Assembly (NCBI GenBank): GCA_025642075.2
Contig: JAODUO010000427.1
Location: 194,501 to 258,500, forward strand
Reading direction: 5' to 3'
From: Ridgeia piscesae
Taxonomy: Eukaryota > Annelida > Polychaeta > Sabellida > Siboglinidae
DNA: 64,000 nt
Shown here: positions 40,295-53,596 of the stretch, one piece after another
Layout: every line of letters begins with the position of its first letter
Position numbering within the stretch: the stretch's first letter is position 1
The notes under the pieces: generated by a model
The model's input: the letters and a program-made list of their open reading frames with translations, nothing else
Databases searched by the model: none
What the model was told of the DNA's origin: nothing
Position numbers and translations under genes: made by a program

Positions 40295-40634
40295 ACAAAT
40301 AACATGGACATTGAGGTTCTCAAAGATATCTAGCACACTGGATGAAGTGCGATACTACCCAATATTAATTATTGGTAATTGGAGGTTAGATAAACTTGTT
40401 GATGAAAGCTAGAGTGAGGGTAAAATGTTTACAAGTTTCTGTTACATTTAAGATAAATTATATTACAAATAACATGGACATTGAGGTTCTCAAAGATATC
40501 TAGCAGACTGGATGAAGTGCGATACTACCCAATATTAATTATTGGTAATTGGAGGTTAGATAAACTTGTTGATGAAAGCTAGAGTGAGGGTAAAATGTTT
40601 ACAAGTTTCTGTTACATTTAAGATAAATTATATT
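40295..40634 (+). repeat. 170-bp tandem duplication, 99% identical
   Basis: 40295-40464 and 40465-40634 are head-to-tail copies differing at one base (C at 40336, G at 40506). The shared junction word is ACAAATAACATGG. The near-identity points to a very recent duplication or an assembly artefact. Confidence 0.95.
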
Positions 40635-40639
40635 ACAAA

Positions 40640-41110
40640 AATATTTTTGTTGTTTAGAAATAAAAACTCAGTTGTGCTTCATACTTAAGCATAAATTAAA
40701 ATTTGTATAATATTTTGGAACATCATAACATTCAAAATTCCAAGAAATGGAAGCAATTGACGATATTTTGATTGAAAATTGCCCTACATAATCTTGTCCA
40801 ATACAAATGTTCACTTGAAATGGTGTCTGTATCAAGTTGTACTCTGATCCCCAAGTAGGTGAGTCACATTTCTAATTTATCCTACCAATCAAACTAGTTT
40901 CTATCTCAGTTATGCATACTCTCATACATATTCATGCACATTTCCACACGCATGCATGTATGCCACATAATTACATGTACACAAGTATACACACACATGC
41001 ATGCACACATGCGCACACACACAGACATGCATAAATGCGTACCACACACACACTTAATTACATCTACACAAGTGCACAGAAAGAAGTGAACACAGAAAAG
41101 TACATACAAT
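40640..41110. other. AT-rich non-coding stretch
   Basis: No supported gene. From about 40920 CA- and CATG-type short words become frequent, leading into the alternating tract. Confidence 0.5.
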
Positions 41111-41179
41111 CACACACGCACGCACGCGCACACGCACGCACACGCGCACACACACGCACACACGCACACGCACACACAC
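41111..41179. repeat. Alternating (CA/CG)n tract, Z-DNA-prone
   Basis: About 69 bp of strictly alternating purine and pyrimidine made from CACA and CGCA/CGCG steps. The CG-rich composition makes it much more Z-prone than plain (CA)n. Confidence 0.85.
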
Positions 41180-44100
41180 CATAAGTTGAAACAGAAACAT
41201 TGCCTTGCAACAACTATCAACCGCCACAAGTAGGTCCCTGTTTGTAGTTGGAAGGACTCCTATGACAAGAAGCACCTCTCCCGCATCTACTTGTGTGGAG
41301 CATTGTTTTGATGGGTGAGTAAAAAGCCTTGCCCCGGCAGACTGGCTCCGGTGCGGAGACATAGTGATACATGGTGCCGTGTGGCGATCAAAGCCGTGCC
41401 CTGCTCGTCTCCTGACAACTGCAACTTCGGTTCAATCAGCTGATAATCTGTATCCCCCGTTCTTTGTGAGCTTCCGAGAAAACCCACACATCTAACAGTG
41501 AACTTAACAAGCCAACTTCCTTCCCACTGCTGAAGTTCTCAGCATAATTCTTGCCGCTGTCAAGATTCTGCATTTGTCGATTAATGGGTGATCGCGTGAA
41601 ATTGCCAAATCCAACAGTGAAGCGTTCCGCACTAGTCCATGTGGTCATCTGTCCTTGGTCCAGTAGAGGTGGGTGGTCATAAATGACATTTAAATCCAAT
41701 AGCATGACATATTTATCCTACCATTCACAGATTTGTGTCTGGTTGTAAATTCTTAGACTCACTGTGCCATCTTTACTATCAGAAGACGTTTCACACCATG
41801 CAGTTCGGTTCTGACATCCACAACGGCATCAGTGTGCACTAGTACACATTTGACTCAATAGGTGGCGCAATAGTAATGATACATTTTTCTCATGAAACAT
41901 CACAGGTGACGAACAAATCACTATCGCACATATGTCATGTTTCACTCAGGATTTTACGATCATTTGCCACCTTCACAATATGGTGGAACACCTGACGGTT
42001 GGGGAGGTGAGTTATAACAGACACAAACATTTACCCTGTTGTAAGCGAGCAGAGCATCCTCTATATCCATGTATTACTGTTCGCACAGCCGGCCAGCGGT
42101 TTTTGCCACTACACATAACGAACGTCCAAAAACACGCTGCAGCTTTTTTAAGCTGGACGAGCCATGACTCGTTCGACGTGCGTCTAAATGTTCTCGTCTC
42201 ATGCTCTTTAAAACGAACAGTTCACGCTTTACTATCTCCCTGCACTTACATCTCTTGCAGTGACAACGTGTAAGAAAGGTGAAAGATTGCTAAACTGACT
42301 TGATTTACTGTAACCCCCCATCTCATGAAATATTGACAACAAGACTTTTTAATACTTTGAGTAATTATACATCAATATTATGGTTATTCTGATCTAAAAT
42401 TGGGCAGAATATTGAGATACAAAGCAAACATTCGTCAGTTCAAGAATAGTGAATTCAGCAATATAAAATGTCTTCAACGTAGTGTACTAAGTGCATCCAG
42501 CTACAGTACACTGTATTCAGCTTAGTAGAGTGGTTTCAGCAAACCGTGGTGTCTTCAGGTGTGCATGGTGTATTCCGCTATGTCCACAATGGGTCTAGGA
42601 TCAGGAAAAAAGTTACAGGAGATAGAAATATCAGTTTATCATTACTGTGTAATATACCATAAAAGTACTTCTGTACTTCTGAAGACGGTGATGACTTTCG
42701 TGTTAAAATATAGATATCTGAAAGTTAAACACACACTCAGTATTCATACGTTGTTACACTGAAATTATGACATTAAAATGAATAACTGTAAGTTGACCCT
42801 AAAAGCAGATATTTCATTCAGGTTCCACTGATATAAACAATTAATTTTAACAGTATAATTTCAATGCATCGGTGGTTCATGCATAACTTTCAAAGTTCAA
42901 ACACACAATAATAAAAAATACTCTTCATTAGTAATGATAATATATCCAATCAGTTACTTGTAGTCTAAGTCTATTTACCCTGTGACATTTTCCCTGTTCT
43001 TATGTCCCCTTTTTTGTGCTAATGTCTTTCTACACCCACCACTTCCCAAACATAACATCCCACTTGGGCAGTTGTACACTGACTCACATAACCGATTATG
43101 GCTCCTTCAAGTGGGAACATGTGGTTGCCTCAGCGCACAAGGCAGGGGAAGGGGGACGAATAGGGCAAGGGGAGAACACAATACCCCTCCCTATATGGCA
43201 GTGGGGTGGTACTGACGGGGATGGGAGGCTCTAAACAATCCTCTCTTCCTGGTGGGAGGGCAACACTGCCTGTCACCAGCTGTCAAAGGAGAGGGGTGGA
43301 AACTGGCACCCTCAGACATAATCACCCCTTCCCGCATTATGTATTCATGTCAGTTTTCTTTGTCTTCACTCTTGTCCTACTTTGTGCAAGGTTTCTGATA
43401 TAATAATAAATAACAGTGTAAATTATCACAAGTTATATATTGTGTTCTGTATACTTGATTGTTGTCATAAATATACCCAATGTCTTCGATATTTATCCTG
43501 TCAAAATAATTAGGCCCTATAAAAGTACATATACGTGACATGTGTTTTAAAGTGAAAATAATAAAGACATGTATGATGTGATTGATGAGTATTACATTTC
43601 TCGTGTTTTCTTTCTACATTTGATTGTCGTTTGTTCAGCAGGCTACAGTTAAGTAAACACCTCTTAAAACGCATGTTTACCTCATTTTAAAGCCCTTCAT
43701 AAAGATTCCACACCGACAACACAATGGCGTGAGTTGGGGGAAGGTTAACAATTTAACATTAGCTATACAGTAACACACAACCTCAATTGTAATGATAGCA
43801 TGAGTCAGCGTTTTCTCTTACAAATCCTGCTGTAGAACTCTCCCTAATTGTTCCCCTCATCTGTGTCAGGTGGACCGTGTGCACCGAACCATAACAACTG
43901 TCATCTAGTGACACTGCTAGCATCACAAGCCAACAGCCAACCCTGTCCCAAGATGACAGACAGGGACTCCTGGACAGTCCACCAAACACTGTAATCCCAA
44001 CAAGCAGTGCTGCCACCTAGTGAGACAGCTGATAGTTACACAGACTTGCCCAAAATAATTTACACCACAAGTTGTGACACCACAAGAAAAATGACAACAT

Positions 44101-44740
44101 AACTGTGTACAGAAGTCATGTGAATTAGTCATACATAGCATCCACAACTAAAGTCACATTCGTCCGATCAACTTTAAAAGAACAGAAATGTGGAAACCTT
44201 TGGAAAACCTATACTGGAGAGGAACTGACTGGTTGTTTCATGCATATTATGTGGAGGGCTTTGGCCATAAAACTAGCTGTCCATTTCCACAGGAAATTGT
44301 AGCGTTTACTAGAATGATTGAAAGTTTTATGGGTTTCAACTTTAAGCGCAGTCCTCACAAAACATTGCACCAAGCAGCTGGTTGGGACTAGAAGAGTTGT
44401 CTGCAATACTAGTCTACTGTTAAAACTATCTGTGACTAAAAGCCCAAAGCAAAACGCTTGTGGCCAAATGATTAATTTTAAAAACAGTCCATGACTTGTC
44501 TGGAGTGTTTCTACAAAATGCATTAGACGAAATAATCAGGATGATCCATGGTCATATTGTTTCAAAGTTGTAGAACGTTTCGATTTCACAAAGTGCTAAT
44601 TAACTGTCAATCCGAAAACAGAAAACCACTGAATCAAGAAGTCTGACTGTTGGATTGTTACGAGTTGAATGTGATTTCAATGCCGGCCGCAGGCTAACTC
44701 AATGCATGAGCAACAAACGCTGACCAAAACCTTTCTACAT
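41180..44740. other. Long non-coding stretch
   Basis: No supported gene. 41180-41700 has moderate CpG. 42040-42240 has a 113-codon open frame without recognisable features. 42360-42960 and 43400-43700 are AT-rich. 43000-43350 is GC-rich with G-runs. Confidence 0.45.
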
Positions 44741-45320
44741 GTAGACAGATAACGGCGCCAGAACAGTAACCAAGCTCAGCTGACGTAACAGTGACATCGA
44801 CGCGACAACAGTGACACCGGCCAGCTCCAGTGACTGTCATGGCGCGTTTTCTGTCTCACTGTCACTCAACCATGTCAACAAGTTCCTCCATCATACTTCC
44901 CAAACACCCTCCAATCCAGAACAACCCTGGACCCTATCGCCCTCAAACACCCCTCCAGTGCTAGACGGACTTACTTGCTGCTATCTCTGTAGCGTTGTCT
45001 TTTCAGCGACACCATATTCGGTGGGGTAACGTGTGAGCGTCAGGTGTACACTACGAAGACGCCGCGTCAACTGACTGACACCGCCCGACGGACGGACACA
45101 ATACCGCACAGGTGTACAGTGGTGCGAAAGTGGCGCACGCATTCAATGGGGCGCTCAATAAAGGGTGGTGATAGCACCCCGATGCCAGGCAGGCGGCTTC
45201 TGCTACAATAACCCAGTGTGGCATTCTTTTGTGCTATTGTGAGCGCACAATAGCACACCTGGGCTGGGATGGCCGTCACAGGTAGGTCGTTACAGGTAAG
45301 TCAAAGAACAGGTGAGGAGC
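44741..45320. promoter_or_regulatory. CpG-rich island with cruciform and splice-donor-like cluster
   Basis: One of the most CpG-rich blocks in the window, about 29 kb 5' of the SoxD coding exon. It holds ACAGTGACA words at 44790-44815, a perfect 12-bp-arm hairpin (45230-45257) and three donor-like motifs on the plus strand (45279-45317). It could be a distal SoxD promoter, an enhancer, or the first exon of an unannotated plus-strand transcript. Nothing here is recognisable as protein. Confidence 0.4.
45230..45257. repeat. Perfect hairpin, 12-bp arms, 4-nt loop
   Basis: TGTGCTATTGTG (45230-45241) and CACAATAGCACA (45246-45257) are exact reverse complements around AGCG. The arms contain facing Sox-type cores, ATTGT (45236-45240) and ACAAT (45247-45251), 6 bp apart. 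Confidence 0.9.
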
Positions 45321-46944
45321 ACAAAGCCTCTGAGTCATGGTCGCCTCAATGTAACGTTTTGTTGCCGAGCACTGGGACGATAAGATATAGTTTCATTGTG
45401 TGATCGCTTTGCGATGTGTCACTGATTCAGCCAATGTTATGCGTCACGTTCCATCATAGTGTCTGGTAGTGACAGCTAGAAATATTACTACACTGTGGAA
45501 TACATATAACCCCATCAAGCTCTTAATGGAAAGCAGTTCTATAATTTTTGGTCCTCTCTAGCAGTATTTGGGTCTTAACTAATTGATAAAGACCGACATT
45601 CAAATATGCAATAGAATATCACCAAGAACAACTGTCTTCAGGGGAAAAAGTAAAAGCCTATAAAATAATAAAATCTCCCAAATCACCTGTTTCATTAGTC
45701 ACCAGTTTCATTAAGCAATTAAAGTGTTTTTATACACCTGGGAAAGTGAACAAGGTTTGAATTAATATTACTTTTTCATTCCTAAGATTCTTTTCATCCC
45801 TCCCATGGTGACTGAGATAATCCACCAATATCTGCCACAAATTTGCTCCTGATTTGTTCTACTTACATCCAAAGAATTGATGCACTGGTGCAAATGCTGT
45901 TTCTTGCTAACTTACAAGTCATTTCTTTCAACCAAGTGGCAATAATATCACGAATCGCAGATGTAAATGGACTAAAATACACAACACACTAACTATCTCT
46001 GCCCTCGACCAGTCTTGATAATAACTAACAATTCTCAAATCCATAGAACACAGTTGAAATAGATGCTTTTCCACAAACTACTGGTCAAATACAATTTAAA
46101 TGAGAATTATGAAAATGTTTCATATCCTTCAATCCGACATGCACAGATAAAAATAACAAAGTCATTAACGATGAAAAAGTAAAAAACGAGCTTTTCATGG
46201 ATAGCTTTATAATGACCACTGACAGCTGTCCGGATTGTGCTGTTGGACTCCCATCAACCGGCCGCTCGCACGAAAAACGTCCAGCGTAATTTTTTACAGG
46301 AAGCTCCTGCCAAATATCATTATCCACCATGAGCGAAGCGCTCGTTTCTAAAGGATGACTTTTCAAACGCGCCACTCGGTGTCACTCGCCACGCAAAGTG
46401 AATATCTTTGTTAATGCAACTTTGAAAAGACACAATGCGTTGAATAGCGTGCCACATTTGGCGCCATGTTGAAGATGGATGCATTTCAACCGGAAGGCAC
46501 AGAAGTTGTATTGTTGCTGGGAGCTGTTTATGGACCCCCTGCCCCGGTGAATGTAACAAACACTATTGTGAGTTGTGCTAAGGCAGGGGCTTGGCTGCTG
46601 AATGGTTCTTTAGAGAGATAGAGCAATGTAACGCTGTGGTGAATACAGTGGCATTGTTGTCTCCATGGGCTTCATGCCCCGCTGCCGACATCGGTACCGA
46701 GAGTGGCGCCAGCACGATACCAGTTGGTAGAGCATGATAGATGTAGAACAACCACACCAAAACTCATTCTTGGGAGAGTAGGAAATGTTGCCTTTTTTCA
46801 TAGTTCTGGAAACTGTTCTGAAGAGTAATTTATAAAGATGAACATTGAGAAATCGCACGTAATCGAAGATGTTTTCCTGTATCATTTCCCAAATGTAATG
46901 TAAGGCAATATTAGAGATCCACAGAAACACCAAAAACACACAAA
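45321..46944. other. Non-coding stretch
   Basis: No supported gene. AT-rich at 45480-46130. A CpG-bearing patch at 46230-46460 may be a weak regulatory island. Overlapping minus-strand open frames at 46085-47011 have no recognisable domains. Confidence 0.45.
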
Positions 46945-47715
46945 ACATTACTGACATCACAATCACAGTATCACTCATCACAACCACAAGATCACCACAA
47001 CCATTGTACAACTGACATCACAACCACAGCACCACTGACATCACAACGACAACACTGGTGGTATATTATAACATAAACAACTACAATGCCAGTGACACCA
47101 CAACTACATCTGATCAAATAAAATCTACTTTATTTATCTCAAAAGATAAATTACAACCAATAACATCACCAATGACATAACAACAACAACCACAGGTGAC
47201 ATCACATCCATAATGACATCACAACCACAGTGTCATCACAACCACAGTGACATCACAACCACAGTGTAATCACAACCACAATGACATCATAACCACAGAG
47301 TCATCACAACTACACTGACAGTTTCATCACAACCACAGTGTCATCACAACCACACTGACAGTGTCATCACACACCACAGTGTCATCACAACCAGTGACAT
47401 CACAACCATAGAGTCATCGCAACTACAGTGACATCACCACCAGTGTCATCACAACTATAGTGACATCACAACCACAGTGTCATCACAACCACACTGACAG
47501 TGTCATCACAACCACAGTGTCATCACAACCAGTGACATCATAACCATAGTCATCGCAACTACAGTGACATCACCACCATTGTCATCACAACCATAGTGAC
47601 ATCACAACCACAGTGTCATCACAAACAGTGTCACCACAATGGGGCACAACCACAGTGTCATCACAACCACAGTGTCATCATAACCATACCAGCACCGTCA
47701 CCACAACCTCAGTAC
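46945..47715 (+). repeat. Higher-order minisatellite (CATCACAACCACAGTGT)n
   Basis: Irregular units of about 17-18 bp (CATCACAACCACAGTGA and variants) fill the block, interrupted by unrelated AT-rich sequence at about 47108-47160. A larger period is visible: the segment with ACACTGACAG at 47352 recurs at 47491, 139 bp on, with the same order of variant units. This indicates amplification of multi-unit blocks. Confidence 0.85.
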
Positions 47716-48640
47716 ACAGGGTGCGTGCAATGCCATGGCTAGAATAAACATGTTCATTAAGTTCAACAATGAAATCAGCTATATCTAAAGGCTGTGTCTC
47801 CTAAGAAACCCGTGAACTCGTTGACCCATCGGTGTGTAGAATGCGTGTATGTGTGCACGCACGCATGCATACCTCACTTTCATGCCATAACAACAATCTT
47901 TCTGATGACTTTTAATTCACATCACCCGTGTAATATCATAATGATTACCTGGACAAGAAATGCCTTTGTAGGCAAATCAACTGATTATTTCATTTGATTA
48001 AAAACTGTCGTCACGCAAAATCTGTAACGCTTACGTTGATTTGGGATTGTTTATAATTGAAATACAAATGTCAAAGCAAGGACAACATTGACTTGATCAC
48101 TGTCAACATCATAACCACAGAATACGTCTTCTGAAATTATCTACATGGATGGTGATCTCGTGCTAATAACAAATTGTAAAAATATGAAAAGATATGAGTT
48201 TGGATGCTAACTGCTATATCTGACAGCAACTGTACTTAAACCAAGACAAGACAGGTGTATTGATTCAGACGACATAATCATCGCATGTAATGTCCAGTTT
48301 AGTCAAGTACTTTCCAGTGTTCCAAATATAGAGAATATTTCTAAGGCCTTTTTTATTAGTTACTTTGTTTCTGTTCCAAATTCTCTCGGTCACAGTTTAA
48401 TTATTGTTAAATTAATTAAAGTAAATATTATGGTGTATTGTCATTACTAACTCTGAACTGTTACAATCACTATTGCTTCTATAGATTTTAAAAGTTCCGT
48501 AATAATTTAAAGAAATTATATTTGTAACATCAATACATTTTAGACTTTTTTATAATATGAAGCAGGAAAATGGAGAAACAGAAGGAAAACCTTGCACGAA
48601 CCTAAACAAATATGAACAGTTATTAAAGATCGTATTATCA
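47716..48640. other. AT-rich non-coding stretch
   Basis: No supported gene. A short alternating GTGTGCACGCACGCATGCAT patch lies near 47850-47870. Otherwise plain AT-rich sequence. Confidence 0.5.
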
Positions 48641-49130
48641 TGCCTGTCTAATTCAAATTCCACCGCCATATTTCTGCCGAACCCTTTCGACAAAAACTTC
48701 TTTCCTGCTGTTTCTCACCTTTCCAAAGAGTTTTTCGCTGATTTTATTTATCGTGTGTCTGATTCAGTTGCAGCACGACCCTGCCAGTTTTGTAGTCGTG
48801 AGACTGGGACAAAAGGCGAAACATTTTACAACGTCAACTGTTAGAAGAGCAAGCCCACTGCAAAGGTGGCATTCTCAGTCAGATCTACAAAGGGAGCTTA
48901 CGCATCCGAATGCAGACTTTCCCATCGGACCAACGCAGGCAGCTGTTAACATCAAAGGTGGTTTCATGGAAAGGTTCACCATGCCACCCATGTCGTGTCG
49001 GGATAAAATCATCTCGGAAATGGGAAATATTACAGCGCAACACATGTAGCTTGTGGCACAAAAGTGTCTCGTCAGAAGTGAAGCAGAGTAATTGGAACTA
49101 ATTTATTAATTACATTACCCAGGATTTAGC
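48641..49130. promoter_or_regulatory. Candidate conserved non-coding island
   Basis: Raised CpG and mixed motifs (ACCGCCATATTTCTGCCG, CCGAATGCAG, ATTTATTAATTAC). Plus-strand open frames at 48557-49101 overlap in different registers and show no family signature, so coding is not supported. Confidence 0.3.
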
Positions 49131-52100
49131 AATAGTAGTGTGTACGTCTAGTCTATTCTAATAGAACACTGGTATCCGCTTAGAAGCCACTTGTGACATT
49201 ATCAGAGCAAATTTTAACATAGCACCCATGTGGTCTTTTGTAGCTCAAACCATTTGCTCTGTTGTAAGTCTACAACTTGTTTTTATTTCCCTATGTGCGA
49301 TTGTTTACATTCCCGTAAACATACTCTAATTAAACTGGATCAATTGCTTTCAATTTCTCTATTAAGAGACATCAACATGGTGGGATGAACTAAGCGGCTG
49401 AATTAAAAAATAAATAAACTGCAGTATTGAATCTTTCGCATTGGTTCTTCTGCCTGATAATTGCCATTCTCCTAATGAGATGTCATGTTTTATGAGGCGA
49501 GAGATTGTGATCATGAAATGACATCAAGTTGCTCAGTAAGCTGGCAGAAGATCACGTTCCATGGAGGAAACTCAAGTGGAACTAGTTGTGACACCAAGAT
49601 GACCTCAGACTATTTATGTGACACAGACTGTCCATCGTTGTCATCACATAGGTGAAAACATTTCAGATGGTCTGTGTGTTCATGTATTGTGTTTGTATCA
49701 ACGTGTGACCACTGGAAGTAACAGAGACTCAAACGAAACCTGCATGTTCTTTATCATCACTAATATTCTGGAAATGTGAGAATGAGGAGGGACTTGAAAA
49801 CAAAAGCAGTTGAGAGATGAGATGAGATGATCAGGACGCCATCTGACTGGCAAAGGAAGACAATGTCAGACAGAGAAAAGACCAACATTGTGATGGCAAT
49901 TTAGGAGTATCATGAGAGATCTGACAGAGTCAGGTGTGACCGGAAGGCAACTGCATTAATTCATTTCAAATAAACATTACTTCATCCAGAGGTTCAGGAG
50001 AGTTGGTGAAACATCACAAAGGAGGGAAACTGACCCAAACCAATAGCACAAGGACAAATATTGCAACTACCAGCACTGTGGTACATTCACTTTGGTCGCT
50101 GGCTCACAACAGCAATGTACTTTGTGAGTCCAGTAACAGTTCTCCACATTCACCTACTGTACATATTGCTACGAGAGGATTACCAACCTCAAAATCCACC
50201 AAATATCCACCCAGACACCCCTGCAATCCTAAATCCCTTCTTCCCGCTTGATTATCAGCGGACGGCTATTGTTGAACGGGTCAAACGTGACGCTAATGCA
50301 CAAGGATGATTTCGGTCTTATTCTCGTCGCTGGATGATCGATGACATACAGCCGCGAATGAAACAGCTTCCTATTATTATGATTATTAACACGTCCAGCC
50401 ATTCTTCATGTCGACCGACGCAGGCTGAGCAGAGTTTTTGACAAGGCACTCTCTCTCTCATTAAGTCTCATCCGAGAACACATCAGAGGAGACATCGGTG
50501 ACGACAGTGTCTGTGACGTTAAAGCACCTATGACAAATGTCGGTGGACAGGTAGGATAAGCAGGAATAGAAACTGAGCCACAGCCAACCGTCTCCAACGT
50601 CTTCAACTGAAGCCATAGGAGACATTTGAAAGACAGAAACAATGCACGAACAATGCAAGACAAAGCAAACACTAAGCACTCATTTCCAATATTTTCCTTG
50701 TTTTCAATGAATTACACAGGGTCGCCGACACACATGTTTATGCAATTGTGATTTCAACATTATTTTGAAGCATTCAGCCATGCTGCCATTGCAGCCATAA
50801 AGGCGTTCATTCTTATTGTGCATCGCTGGAATTCCAACAACAGGTTTTCATTTGTACAGCTACGCAAACTGAGGCAAAGTGGAGTGAACAAAAGTTTCCA
50901 TGTCTCCACATGGCAGGAGGTGGATTTCAGCCCCGTCTGCTCGATGTGCCAAACAACGACAAAGTGGACACAAACACTGAGGACAAGATTTAACAAATGT
51001 CTTGTTGTGTTGTTTATTTTACTGAACACAAATCGTGGTAACACACTGAACATTTCAAAATATGAGCACATAGAAACTTTTGACTTTTCTCCCGAGATGT
51101 CGTCATGAGATTCCTTTATTTGGTGCAGACCCTTTATTTTACTACTGTACAACTGTCATGTGACCACAACAAAATGTCTGACATCAGTGACTCATGACTT
51201 TGTGAATCGGCGACATTTAGACCCAACAACACCATGATCAGTACGATATACTGACGCCACTGAAAGCAGTTTATTTTCAAAAACAGTGTATTTTACAGAT
51301 CTTAACTCAAATGAGTCATATCTGTGTCCTTAAAACTGGTAATTGTCCAAAAAAACGAAGCGCACTTTTCATTGTGAATCGTTACAATGACAGATCCAAC
51401 GCACTATGATGCACTGTGACGCACAGGGCTGTTCTCTAGTGACGCGCTTCACCGGACACATGGTCCGACGCCGACGTTGCGGTGACCTTACAGACATGCA
51501 ATGAAGCAAACAATTGGGGAGGACAAGAACGTGACAAAATGGCACCTAACAATGTTACCCAGACATGAAGCGTGTGAGATGGGGTCAGGCCACAATTACA
51601 TCGCTAGATGCACTGCCTCCAAATTCATCATTTACATGAGTTCTCGATCATTTTATTCGACAGAAAATAACAGTGACGAGGTGTCTGTGACTGGTGCATT
51701 TTACACCCCGTTTGGATGTTGTCTTATGGGGTAAATTACAATAAAACAGGTTTAATTAATAATATACATCCACACACCCAAATATGCCTGATATTTTGTA
51801 GAAGCTACCTTTTGATAGTATATGATAATACAAATTTTCAATAACATTTTCACTGATCTTGTTTCGGAATGTAGAGATGAATTGTGTACACTCAGTCAGA
51901 ATGTTAATATGGCCACCTCAGTGTGACATAAAATTGTGGTCTGCCTCCTTGAAGTTGACACAGCGTTACATAATTTCTAGTGGACATACAATGTACACTT
52001 CTCAACTATGCTGTGCATCAACAAACGCATCTATACAGTGTTGTTAATTTGAAAAGCACAATTCGGCAGCGGGGAACGGAAGTCATCCATCATGTGACCA

Positions 52101-52205
52101 GACTAATAATCAGGCGAGAGGAGAGGATTTCAATAAGTCTTAATATTCCAGCTGTGTCATACACTGGTCTCGCTTCACGGCCATTTTGTGGGAGGATGAC
52201 AATTA
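49131..52205. other. Long non-coding stretch
   Basis: No supported gene. Minor items: a (GAGAT)n run near 49813-49828, CpG-containing patches at 50250-50540 and 51410-51480, and a 130-codon minus-strand open frame at 50760-51152 with no recognisable motif. Confidence 0.45.
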
Positions 52206-52275
52206 CAGGGGGTCTGCAAGCCCCCTGTGTGGGGGTCTACAAGACCCCCTACATGGGGGGTCCACAAGCTTTCTA
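52206..52275. repeat. Three hairpin-forming G/C-run repeats
   Basis: Three copies of a roughly 24-bp unit (GGGGGTCTACAAGACCCCCT and variants). Copy 1 pairs ACAGGGGG with CCCCCTGT. Copy 2 pairs GGGGGTCT (52231-52238) with AGACCCCC (52242-52249) around ACA. Copy 3 is degraded. The GC-rich block sits alone in AT-rich sequence. Confidence 0.85.
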
Positions 52276-53596
52276 CTCATGGTGGTTCATTAGATGTTTT
52301 GAGACATTCGCAACACAGACATAAAAACAGAGACAGAGCAAATAAAAATATTTCCAGAACTGAAGGACCAGATTGTTGTCTTTAGTAAATAGCCTAAAGA
52401 ATATGGTTTAAGAATAGACAATATAGTTTTGGTTACCTTAGGTTTGCACTTACTTCTTTAAAACTGAGTTAAGCAAATCTGTTAGTGTGGCTCCTATGAG
52501 AGCAATTGTTATTGTCTTACAAGGAGACACAGACTTTGACATTACACTACATTTGTATATGTGAGTATATATGCCTATTCATGTTACAGTGATTTGATGT
52601 TATACATAATTTTTATTGTGACTGGGGGCAAAATATAACTTTCTTTTTCTTGTTCTTCTTCTTAGAACCCGAAGAGAAGATTCACTACAGACAGATATTG
52701 AACAATTATGACAATGTTGACTGAACTGTTATATGTTGACCAAAGAACGATAGGAACAAGTGAAAACCCTAAGCAACACATATGTGAAGGAAATGTGTAG
52801 ATGAGACAGCAGAAAGATTTATGTCATGTAACACAGAGGAATATAAATGAGCCGTACATATTATCTACTGATTGTATCAATGCTAGCAGCTTGAATGTGT
52901 CTAAAAAACTGATGAGTATCTCCAAATAGTGGACAACACAGATTAAAAAAGGTGGAATTTTGATAAGCCAACGGCTTCTGTCTACCTGCCATAGATCTGG
53001 AGTTTTTGCTTGGGTTGTCCAATCTTGTTAACTCCGCCTATGAAACCCGCTTGGCCAGGAGGGAAATTGTGATTGACCCACATAAGATGCACTGCCCCTA
53101 TGAGGGTTAAGCCACCCCCAGGTGCGAGTACAATATAAATCTTTATCAGGTGTTGTTTAGCACAGCTGACAGCCACACTAGCCCCGGTCAGCCATAATCA
53201 GATGACCTCAAAGACACCTACGAAAAAGTAACCACTGATGGTTTATAATGTTGTCGGTGTATTAAGCGATCATTCGCAAGAGTGTAGGACTGTCCTACTT
53301 GGTCTTCTAGTAAATCATGCCAAGGACGTTAGGTTATACAACATTAACTTTATATTATTATTTAACTGTTTTATTTTGTATGAATGTGTGTATGCCTACA
53401 TGTGTGGCATTTAGTTGTGGTGTATTGGATTCAATATCTTTCTGGCTAATTTAACTGATGATCTTTTAAATAAAAGTGAATATAAAGTATCTGTATTATA
53501 ACTGTAGAAAATGGCATAAATCATAGAGAAGTTGCTATTTTACAACTCTTTCACTGTTTAATAAATAATAACTAGGCACCAATGGAAACGTTATAT
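52276..53596. other. AT-rich non-coding stretch
   Basis: No supported gene. A GC-richer patch at 52970-53200 has no recognisable feature. Confidence 0.5.

Noticed and set aside
45235..45252. Resemblance to a bacterial lac operator (TTGTGAGCGCACAA)
   Set aside because: Two bases short of the symmetric operator, in a eukaryotic context with no vector sequence nearby; coincidence of a palindrome.
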